Part shown: positions 12,958 to 23,200 of the stretch, one piece after another
Layout of the letters: every line of letters begins with the position of its first letter
Numbering within the stretch: position 1 is the first letter of the stretch
Source: Asterias amurensis
Taxonomy: Eukaryota; Echinodermata; Asteroidea; Forcipulatida; Asteriidae
NCBI RefSeq assembly: GCF_032118995.1
Contig: NC_092665.1
Location: 11,264,512-11,328,511 of the forward strand
Length of the DNA stretch: 64,000 nt
Direction: 5' to 3'
Program-made: the position numbers and the translations under genes
Notes under the pieces: generated by a model
Told to the model about the DNA's origin: nothing
What the model saw: the letters and a program-made list of their open reading frames with translations, nothing else
Databases searched by the model: none

Positions 12958-13196
12958 AGTTAAGGTATGAAATTAGATTTCCAATATTTTTTTCGAACAC
13001 TTTTTACATATAGTTAAGGGCATTAATTTTTGTGTGAAAATTAAATTATTAATAATAATGTGATTTTAATGAACACACAAGGAGACAAAAAAGCTGGACA
13101 CCACAGTCACAATGCCATGATTATGAATACGGAAAGCCAGGCAGAACAAGTTAATGCAATAAATGTCTGAACTCTGCTAATATTAAATTAATGTGA

Positions 13197-13313
13197 TAAC
13201 GACTCTTTACTCCTAGAACTATTTCGGTTTCGTCCGGCTATCGTCTCCCGTAACCGTAACGGGAGACGATAGCCGGACGAAACCGAAATAGTTCTGGGAG
13301 TAACGACTCTTTA
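13197..13313. mobile_element. 91-bp near-perfect palindrome with 13-bp target duplication
   Basis: Positions 13210-13251 and 13259-13300 are inverted copies (41 of 42 match) around the 7-base loop AACCGTA. The identical 13-mer TAACGACTCTTTA flanks both sides (13197-13209, 13301-13313). Arm sequence includes TTTCGGTTTCGTCCGGCTAT. Confidence 0.85.
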
Positions 13314-13361
13314 TTTAAAAAAAATCGATAAGACGAAAGTGTTCTTGTAGGTTTACTCACC

Positions 13362-13800
13362 TAAATGTATAATAACTGATCCGGCTTCCACTTTATATCA
13401 CTATCAGCGTAAATTGTGGGCACTGCTGGCCGTAATAACACAAGCCGTCGCGTCGAAACTCAGACAGGCACGCTCTGATGCTCCCGATGGTGGTAAAACA
13501 TACGGGGGAGGTCGTCGGAGCAGAAGGGGCGCGAGCGGGTCGGCAAACTGTACAAAATACAATCACACTTTTCTCATCATAAGTTCCTCTTTACGACAAA
13601 GAATCACAAACGGCCCAAACACGACGACTGTCCACCAATGGGAAGTTATCACAGATACACAAGACCAGATTGGAAGCACTGGACACCGGAAGAAATCAAT
13701 CAAAAAGTGGTGTTTTTATGTCCGTCTGGTTTTATGTCACGAAGTCGGACACTTTTTTTTCTCTGAAGATGGCGAAAAGTCCGGAAGTGTTTTAATGCGG
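13362..13800 (-). promoter_or_regulatory. Candidate TATA-less promoter and untranslated first exon
   Basis: A CpG-richer island in AT-rich DNA. It contains AAGATGGCG (YY1-type) near 13767 followed by CCGGAAGTG (ETS-type), and a second ACCGGAAG near 13686; such pairs mark housekeeping promoters. On the minus strand the region ends in a strong donor, CATTTAG|GTGAGTAAAC (exon end 13361), with stops in all frames before it, as expected for an untranslated exon. No matching coding exon was found to the left, so the gene may lie mostly beyond position 1. The YY1 motif points to the plus strand, which leaves direction uncertain. Confidence 0.35.
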
Positions 13801-14352
13801 CGGCGGCGACACCGGTAGTACGTTTCTGCAGGAGGATGGATGCAGTAGATAGTCTGGTTCCGTAATTTCAGCTTCGTTGAATTTCCAAGATTGAACCCCC
13901 CCCCCCCCCCCGCCCCCAAGGGTAATCGTCAATAGAGGGGGCTATTTCAATTCTCGCTTGTCGCCTAAAGTGAAAAGCTACAATAAAATTATAAAACGGA
14001 AACTTTTTTTGGCAGATACAGTCATTGTTGTACGAGGTCCCCGGTCTGTTTCCCAAATTTCTAGTCTCTTTTAACATCAACCTCATTTGCTCCTAGGTTT
14101 CAAAACTTTTAATTTCAAACTCAGGAGAAATCTGTTCTTGTTGGTCTTACTACCCGTACCTACCTGTTTTGTTTTTACAGTTTGGGGTAATAATAACTAG
14201 CCGGCCCAACACTTTCGCATGACTAGGCCGTTTTCGAAAGTGAAAGGCCATCGAAGTAAGAGTCCTATAATAGGACTCAGGGAGGCCTACAACTAGCCTA
14301 CTTTTTGGCTTTTATTGCTCTCTATTAACATCTGTCTCACGTCATTACGGCT

Positions 14353-14711
14353 TTAAAGGCACTGTACCCTAGCCTATTGGTAATTGGGTTCCTCAAAATT
14401 AGCATAAAAACGTACGTGTAACAGCAATGGAGAGCAGTTGATAAAAACACCCAGAGAAAATGCTCTCAAGAAACGTAGTTTTTAAAACGAGAATTCTCAC
14501 TCAATTAATAACATTATTTAAGACATGAAGCCTTCTTAGGCTACACTGAAAGCACATTGTGCAACACTGTAGGGTCACTTTTCTGTCATTGTTCCCATGC
14601 AAGTTCGATGAACAATTAAGTCAACATTTTTTCACATAATTGTTATGTTTAATAATAATGTTGGGATACTGGTCGTTGACAAAATTACCAAAAGGTGTCT
14701 ATGCTTTTTAA
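14353..14711. mobile_element. Diverged TTAA MITE (AAGGCACTGTACCCTA end)
   Basis: TTAAAGGCACTGTACCC on the left, and ACCAAAAGGTGTCTATGCTT then TTAA on the right. The internal layout is like the AGGCAGTGGACAC family but the sequence is diverged. Confidence 0.6.
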
Positions 14712-14935
14712 ACAGCCCACCGGGATCCCAAAACACATAACTCCAAAATTAAACAGGCAAGTGCAACATTCATTTGTATAACAAAACGATTGATTTATTT
14801 TACAACTTATTTTATGAAGTTAACTTACATCCACTAGATAGTAGAGACAGGTACTTCAACCTCCCAGACCTAGCAAAATCGATGTTTAAAAGAGAGAGCC
14901 ATAATATTATTAGCAAACTTCACATCAAAAGTAAT

Positions 14936-15318
14936 TTAAAGACAGTGGACACTGTAATCGTCAAAGACCAGTCTTCTCACTTGGTGTATCTCAACATATG
15001 CATAAAACAACAAACCTGTGAAAATTTGAGCTCAATCGGTAGTCGAAGTTGCGAGATAATAATGAAGAAAAAAAACACCCTTGTCACACGAAGTTGTGTG
15101 CTTTCTGATGCTTGATTTCGAGACCTCAAATTCTAAACTTGAGGTCTCAAAATCAAATTCGTGGAAAATTACTTCTTTCTCAAAAACTACGTCACTTCAG
15201 AGGGAGCTGCTTTTCACAATGTTTTATACTATCAACCTCTCCCCATTACTTGTCACCAAGTAAGGTTTTATGATGATAATTATTTTGAGTAATTACCAAT
15301 AGTGTCCACTGCCTTTAA
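14936..15318. mobile_element. TTAA MITE, AGGCAGTGGACAC family, copy 3
   Basis: TTAAAGACAGTGGACACT to ACCAATAGTGTCCACTGCCT. Its right TTAA (15315-15318) is also the left TTAA of the next copy. Confidence 0.9.
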
Positions 15319-15701
15319 AGGCCGTGGACACTATTGGTAATTGTCAAAGACTAGCATTCACAGTTGGTGTATCTAAACATATGCATAAAATAAGAAACCT
15401 GTGAAAATTTGAGCTCAATTGGTCGTCAAACTTGCGAGATAATAATGAAAGAAAAAAACACCATTGTCACACAAAGTTGTGTGCGTTTAGATGGTTGATT
15501 TCGAGACCTCAAGTTCTAAATCTGAGGTCTCGAAATCAAATTCGTGGACAATAACTTCTTTCTCGAAAACTATGGCACTTCAGAGGGAGCCGTTTCTCGC
15601 AATGTTTTATACCATCAACCTCTCCCCATTACTCATCACCAAGAAAGGTTTTATGCCAATAATTATTTTGAGTAATTACCAATAGTGTCCACTGCCTTTA
15701 A
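15315..15701. mobile_element. TTAA MITE, AGGCAGTGGACAC family, copy 4
   Basis: Starts TTAAAGGCCGTGGACACTAT and ends ACCAATAGTGTCCACTGCCT. It is joined without spacer to copy 3 and to the element at 15698. Confidence 0.92.
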
Positions 15702-16071
15702 AGCCATTATACACTTTAGGGACAGAAAAAAAAAGTACACAGATTTACAAATAACTTGCAGGGTTTACAGAAGGTGTTGGTGAAAGATTTCTCTTGGTAT
15801 ATTATTATTTCATGATATGCTTTACGTTTTGAGAAAAATTAAAACAATGAAATCAATTCTCGATGTCGAGAACTACGGATTTATTTTAAACACATGTAAT
15901 GACACGGCGAAACGTGCGGAAACAAGGGTGGGTTTTCTAGTTATTTTCTCCCGACTCCGATGACCGATTGGGCCTAAATTTTCACATGTTTGTTACTTTA
16001 TATATAAGTTGTGATACACAAAGTGTAGGCCTTGAACATTACTGTTTACCGAAAGTGTCCAATGGTTTTAA
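15698..16071. mobile_element. TTAA MITE, CCATTATACACTTT family
   Basis: TTAAAGCCATTATACACTTT at left; TTTACCGAAAGTGTCCAATG then TTAA at right. It shares the left TTAA with the preceding element. This family has its own internal sequence (CACAGATTTACAAATAACTT; TCTCGATGTCGAGAACTA). Confidence 0.9.
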
Positions 16072-16389
16072 ATTTAGAGTGCTTTTTTCCACCTCAAAAT
16101 TTCAAAGGCATAGGTCCTGCTATGTCATTGGATGTGAATTTAAAATAATAGTGTCCAGCCTCTCAAATGTGTACTTTCATCCCAGCTTATCGAGGTCGTG
16201 ACTTGCTTTCTCAAAAAAAATTCGAGCTGTTTTGAACACGTTCTTGTATCCGGTTTAAAAATTGCCGCGAATTATGCATCCTCGCAGCGTGAAACTCAAC
16301 GGAGACTGTCCCCCATGATGTACTGTGTACAAACTTCTTCTGATAGCGCCCCCTTTCGAATCCTCCTTGTCCAGCCTACATCGTAAAAA

Positions 16390-16560
16390 CATCCGTAAAA
16401 TTTACGGCACTATACCTGGCAGCTAGGGTGCCAGGTGAAGTGCGGTAAGTTTCCCGGTGGAAGTTTTGTAAACTACCCCTTCAAGGCGTAATTCCAAAAC
16501 TCCCACTGTGAAGTTAACGGCACTACCTGGCACCCAGGTAGTGCCGTAAATGTTACGGAT
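16390..16560. repeat. Paired hairpins, one with 14-bp perfect arms
   Basis: ACGGCACTACCTGG (16517-16530), CAC loop, CCAGGTAGTGCCGT (16534-16547). An imperfect relative, TTTACGGCACTATACCTGGC, starts at 16399. It looks like a small inverted-repeat element whose termini are themselves hairpins. Confidence 0.65.
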
Positions 16561-19500
16561 ATTTTTTGTTATTTTCCCATGTATTAATGGTGGACAGAAT
16601 CTCCGGCGGACCGAATTCCCTGGGACACCCGGACAGGACTGCCCAAAATTGGAAGGCTCCACCCATTTTGATGAAGGTTGAGGTAAAACGTACATATTTT
16701 TTATTATTTTAACACAAAGCTTCAGGTAAACCATATAAAATTATGCAAACAACCAAAATGAACACTTACTTCAAAACAATAAAAATGTTTTCATTTTGTT
16801 TTATTCCATTGTATATTATATAATTTGCAAAATAAAAGTGGAAGATGTCAAACAAGGTTTGATTTGATGGTGAATGATAAAAAAAAACACCCACAAATTA
16901 AGTCTGTATACCACAGAGTTGAATTTTGTCTTTGTACAATTTCCTTATGAAACAAAACAAAACCCGAGACTAGCATGGTTACAACGCTACAGCAGCAGCA
17001 CTAACAAAAAGTTAATTTTGGCTGGAGCGTGTACACTTTAGTGACAACAGAGGGCTCACATCACGGTTTCAGTCCTGGTTGGAGTAGTCTTTCGCCAAGG
17101 CTTCGCAGCTACACAGCTGTCTAAAGCATGGAGGTAGAGCAACGAAGTTCTTGGCGAAATTCTAGTTAGTACGAGTTAGCAATTCCTTTCGCACATCCAC
17201 AAATAATAGCAACATAAATTTGTTACTAAAATGAAGGCTAAACACATGATTATTTTCATACAAACTCCACACTCAAATTAAAAATCCTGTAAAAAACTAA
17301 CAAAATTAACATTTGAACCAAACTGTTGCACATTATAATCACTATGTTTTGTGGTGGATTTCACAGAGTTAAGACTAGCGATAGGACACATGACTTAGGA
17401 CTAGCCGTAAGTTTTTGATAACTCCTTAAAGAGTCCTAGGACTAGTCATAAGTTAGAACTATCTTTGTGAAATCAACCCTGATATCAGACATGTAAAAAA
17501 CTTGCACCATTTGTCAAAACAATTCCAGAGCCCCTTTTACAAATATTTCCGATACAAATGATACATAACCAAATTTAGATAAGCATATTGTTTAAATTTG
17601 ACAAAACATGCACCTACGTACAGTTTAATAATAGAAATATTTACACACAGTTAATCTAATAATATAATCAATCCGTTGATACATAATGTTTTACATCTAG
17701 GATGGTTTGTCTCTTTAGATGAAAGAATTTCTGTAAAAATGTGTATTTGGAATAAGGTACAACATTGATGGTTATTGATTAATTGACTAAAATATTCCAA
17801 AAGTTACCTGTAATTGTAATTACAAATGACCAGCACTGTACTTAGTTGCAAGAAGAGAAGCTTATAATTCACAGAAAATACAAAAAAAAAAATCAAATTC
17901 TGGGAAATAATTATGTCAAAATTAGTAAAAAGTAAAACAATAGTTTTATTATGTCCTAGGTTTGACACAAGAGGGAATTGTGGTGAACAAGGACATTAAA
18001 ATATAAAATGTATCAAGGTGTAAACAAGAATTAAGCAGTGAAAAGTTGTTGATATAATTTTAAACAATTAAAAACAGCTTAATGATCTTTCATACTCCTA
18101 CTGTCTGACCATTCAATATCAACCACTGTGGTTGTGAATGATTAATAAACTATGCCAGTGTGCAATATGATATCATGTGGTGATTGCATCTGCACAGTAC
18201 ACAGTCAACCCTCTTACTGTCTGACCATTCAATATCATTCACTGTGGTTTTGAATAGCTATGCAATATCATGTAGCGAATGCGTCAACGCAGTACACAGA
18301 CACACAAAGTTCTGTCCTTTCTGTGTACTTCCGTGCACAGTTATACCACCAGTCACAACCTGTGGGTTAGACAACATAAAGTAACACCAACAGTAGGAGG
18401 GTTAATAATGTTCTTTCTTAATACCATTGTTGTACCTTGTATTTGTGGCAACCACAACTTTTTTCTCTCCGAAGTTGAGAAGAAATTGTTTGAAACGGCA
18501 AACATTTAGAAAATAAGGTTTGGTCAGTTATATTTTTCCTAATTTTAAAGTTTCCTTGTAATTAACTTCTTGAATTTAAACATTACCATAATATGTCCAC
18601 CTGAAACAGGTTATGTAATTTAGTAAAAGTAGTAAAAAATAGTCACACAAGATACATGTACACTTTTAATGTAATAAAAACTGGTGGGTTACAGTAAGTA
18701 AATACATAGGCAGTACAAAGCCTGCTTTCTCAAGATGTTTAAAACTAATGGTTAAAAAGCGTGCGGCAAAGCAAGTCAGAAAAATAAATGATTTTCTTTA
18801 AATTTGACAAGAAAGAGATGGAAACCTCAAGGTTTAAAAAAAAAAAAAAGACATAAATGCTGTTAAATTACAAGATAAAAGTTGTAGTTTAATGGCGGAG
18901 GAATGTTTGCCCACATTAACTTTTAATTATCGCCCTCTTTCAATTTTAAGCAAGTAAGTGGACCTCCTTGTAATTAATTATAATAGATCATTTGATTACA
19001 ATTTTTAGCTGCATCGTTAGTGACAAGACTTGGGCAAGTGCAAGCTACATCTATCAAATCTAAAAACAACACCACCCGTACCCACGGCCATAAAATGGTG
19101 TGTTTCTACAAGCAATAGTGTTGAACTAGTGTTGCTACATGAAATTTCCTATTCTATTTAGTGGTCACAATGCATTACGAATTATACTCGAGGAGTCACC
19201 CGTTACAATTTGAGGATGAGGCGTCCATGGAAGCAAGTCTATGCCGAATGATGATGATCCTTTTTGGATCGCAAGAATGTTTGGCACACTGGCAGAAAAT
19301 GGCGGCTACGAGGAATGAATGGCGCTGTTTCGTATTGCGTAAGCACATATTAGCTAAGCACAACCAAATTATGCTTACCAGAATAAGGTTACCAGCTAAA
19401 AAACAATGTCGCATGTATAATTTGTGACTGGTATCTTGGTTATTTCGGCTAAACAGAAAACCTTTCAACAATGCTTTTCTGCTGAAGCGGCTCTATGAAA

Positions 19501-20112
19501 TTGAGCCCAGGTGTGTATTCAGTTCGACAGATGCCATGAACCAGGGAAGATGACTGGTAACAGTTGCTTTCCCCAAACAAGGAACTACTTGTAATTCAAC
19601 TAATGGGCAAAGTTATGTTCACATTGCACAGGGTAATGCATTAGTTATGAACCACTCACTTCCAAGATCCTTTTGTCACATTTTTGAACTGACGAATCCC
19701 CCCCAAAGACCCCAGAAGACTAACTTTGAAAGTAACTTTGCAAAAAATTATTTTGTGAAATCTTTCTGAACATTGAAACTGTTTGAATCCCCCCCATCCA
19801 TCAAAATCCAAAATCTTTTTGTGTTTGATTCTGTTGGGAGCGAGAACTGCCCTAGTAAACCGATCATGCTCCACATGAAATCAGGCATCTACCACCTTAA
19901 TCAGAATCCCCAAAATTGGGGCTATCGGGTCACCACATGGTGTTGGTTGGATCTTTCTTAAGACTGAAAAGGTATCTAGTAAATCCCTCCAGTGAGAAGA
20001 GATATGGTAAGAAGTAAAGCATTTAAAGATACAAAATATGACCTGAAAAAAGAGAGCGATTTGTTTTGGCAGCACTTAATGGACTTATATAAAATCACCC
20101 TGATTGTTAGCT
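16561..20112 (-). other. AT-rich region downstream of EFHD; possible long 3' UTR
   Basis: Mostly unique AT-rich DNA with few MITEs. AATAAA appears on the minus strand at about 17949 and 16804, so a long EFHD 3' UTR is possible but not shown. It contains a small inverted-repeat element at 17352-17478 (ends GGATTTCACAGA and TTTGTGAAATC) and a fragment of the CCCAATTTCATAGAGC repeat near 19340-19510. Nothing coding was recognised. Confidence 0.35.
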
Positions 20113-20247
20113 CTAGACCTTGAAGGCGGCTTGTTTGGCTTTGAACTCTGCTCTCCTCTTCTTTTTTTCTTCTTCTTCCTGTTTCTTCTCCTCTTGCTCT
20201 TGTCTGATCTCATTCTCAAACTTCTTGACTTTCGTCTGCTCGTTGAT
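20113..20247 (-). CDS. EFHD2: EFHD exon 4 (C-terminal coiled coil, stop)
   Basis: 44 codons plus TAG. The sequence is extremely rich in Lys, Glu and Gln (KFENEIRQEQEEKK, then a run of E and K) and ends KAKQAAFKV. It matches the basic/acidic coiled-coil tail of swiprosins. The acceptor is CTTGATGCATACAG. The purine-rich coding strand makes the opposite strand look like poly-pyrimidine sequence. Confidence 0.93.
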   Translation of the reverse strand: MNEQTKVKKFENEIRQEQEEKKQEEEEKKKRRAEFKAKQAAFKV

Positions 20248-23200
20248 CTGTATGCATCAAGAAGAAGCAAAATTTCATGTCTTAATAAAAATTAAGGGGG
20301 GGCCTAACGATCCTTACTCGCAGCTATTGCGGACGCGGCTACAACTTGTTCAAGAAGCAGGCATGCAAGGGCGCCTTTGGCTGCCAGCCACATCAACCCA
20401 TTATGACCTGGGAGCACAGCCAAAGATACATGTAGAAAGTGTTTGAATTTTTCCCCAGGGAGGAAAACCGGATGGTTTGGAAAACCCTTGTGGCACAGCA
20501 GAGAACCAACGCACAACTCAACTCACATATGGCCCTGGCCGGGAATCGATCCGGGGTCACCCCGGTGAGAGGCGAGCGCTTTACGCAAAAGCCAACCATG
20601 CCACCCCCCCCAAAAAAACACCCTAATTGCATCAGGGAGAAACGCTTTTTATAGACCAACTCGTCCGATCCAAGGCAACGTGTTCCTTTAAATGTCATTA
20701 GAGACCAAGGCCCAATTTCATGGCTCAGTTTTCTGCCAAATTCTGCACTTACGATCACCATTCTCAGCTTACATGCAAGTGCTGAATTTCTGCGCTAGCT
20801 ATAAGCGAATGATGTCTAGTAATGTGGAGTACGCACGTGCAAAAGCAAAAATTCCCTGCAAACCTATGAAATACACTTGATGTAAGAGCAGAATTCCCTC
20901 CTTCCATTAGTGCAGATTCTTTGCTTACGGTAAAGCAGAGCCGTGAAATTGAACCCATGACATTGCGTCTGTGCTCCATGAAATGGAAATTTACAATTTC
21001 CTCACATAGAAATAATGCCCTCTAGCAAGTAGAAAACAACTTGAGAAGCACTTGCCCTTTAAAAAATGAGAGCATCTGGCACACCATTATTACACTCAAG
21101 TTCAAAGATTTAAAGGTCAGTTGGTCAAATTCCACAGTCTGCTGCTACATTCACTGAATATTCATAGAGGTCATACACTGATGACACACTAGTGTAAAGG
21201 AAGATGATCAGCCGTCGATTTCACAAAAAGTTACGAATCGTCTTATCTCGAGTTAGGATGAGTTAACTCGTCCTAACTTAGGATTAATCTTAAGGTCTGC
21301 ATGCTACAGTGCAGGGTTGGGACTCGTCCTAAGTCCTAAGATTAGTCTTAAGTTAGGAAGAGTTTTGTGGAATCGACGGCAGCCACCTCAGCAAATCTGT
21401 GCATAATTCATTACTACAATGCATAATTCTTGAGTTCAACAGTTGAAAGGTCAGCCAGATAAAAATTGTTGAGGAAGTGGGTAGTATTATCCAGTACTTC
21501 CTTGTGATAAGTCATCTTGAGGAAATGGTGGAAGAATGTTTGAGAGCAAGGCTCACTGACAGGAAGGGGAAAGGACAAGGGCAAGAAACTTATTTTTAAG
21601 CTGAGTAAGAGTAGATCAGAGTCAGTGTAGGTGAGGAAAAGGAGGGATACAAAATGAGCAGCTGTGCCTTCTGCCAATGCGGAACCATCAACATTATTGG
21701 CAAGAATACAAATCCCCACAGGACCATGGACCTACAAGTCTAGTCATTTTTAACACTTGGGCAACTGAGGAAATCCGGAAGTCTAGTGCCTTTTCCCATC
21801 GCACATTTATTTTTTTTTTGCTGGGGTTTAAACGTCAGGCCATTAACTAATTTTTAGGTTCTTTGGTTGGTAAGGAGTTTGCAATCAGCTTGTTTTTTGG
21901 TTTTTGTTTTTAAAATTGACTAATTTATTATTTAGCTTTACAAGATAAAACCTCAAACAAATTCAGCAAACTTCCTCCGAGGAAGACTCTGCTACGTGTA
22001 GGGTTGAAACATGACCAATACCACTTTTGTTGGCCTTGAGCAGTTTGCCACGCCTTGAATTTCATTTTTGAAAGAGCAAGGCCATTTTTCATTTTGCAAG
22101 GGGTTCTTCCATTAACACGCATTCACGTATTTTCCCCAAATCCATTCAAACTTGGGGTTTCTGTTTAGTTATGTTGCATTCAATTTCCATTTCATTTCTC
22201 TCATTCAGATTTGTTTCTGTCATTCTATCTCATTTGGCATTCAAGACAATACTTGGACCATTCTTGAGTTGAATTTCTACAACCTATTTACACTTGATGA
22301 AAATGAATGGTTGACCAGCTGTTGCTGCTAGAATTTATGAAATCGAGAACGAATCTTGCAGCCTGATGAAACTAAATGATCTTATTTGACCAGTGAATGC
22401 TAGAATGGTGAAATTGAATTACTCTTCTTGACTGTTGAATGCTGATTCAACAGAACATCCATTTCTAAACAAAATTGAATGAGATTTTTGAATAGATTTT
22501 TGTTGAGAAAACCTATATTATCATGAGCCCTGACTGCGTTTTGTGGCAGTACTGGTCAAAATAGAGAGCTGGGATTCAGCAGACGGTAGCCTTGCTCAAG
22601 GCAGTCGCATTATTCGCTCCGAAAAGACGCAGCTGTAAACCCACCCGCCGTATACCCTGTGCATGGTGTGTGCGATCACACCGAATGACCCACCCGTATA
22701 CACACTGTCACATCGCACGAATACTGTTCACACAAGTCATCGCACTCGTACACCACTAACCGCATGCGGAGGCCATCAGGCCGACAGCCTTGTCGGGTCT
22801 GTATCTTCCCGTTTTAATGTGTTGTATTGAAAAAATTCCAATAGTGGACGAAATTGGGGGGGCTCTAGGATATGCTAGTATGCAGCTCATGAATATGTAT
22901 ATCGTTCGTCAGACCTATCAGACAACACAGGATGTGAGGCAAATGAATTATTCATTTTGACGTCCAATCACGCACTTCCCTTATCACGACCTTTGGACCC
23001 TATCATGCGTCCGTGGTGGTGGTGTGTGAGGTAAACATGTCTCGTCTTTCGCGGGCATTATGGTAATGAGCTGACCATGGGAACTCTTCGCTTATTATAG
23101 TAATGAGGTCAGTGGCTTCAACACAGATCCTACAAGGCTGTCGGCCTGACGGCCTCCGCATGCGGATAGTGTACGGGGGCATCATGTCGTGTGATGTTAC

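Noticed and set aside
13414..13818. 134-codon open frame on the plus strand
   Set aside because: No homology recognised. It is GC-rich low-complexity sequence over a promoter-like island with no splice partner.
14774..15115. 113-codon plus-strand open frame
   Set aside because: The second half lies in a MITE and the first half has no recognisable domain or splice signals.
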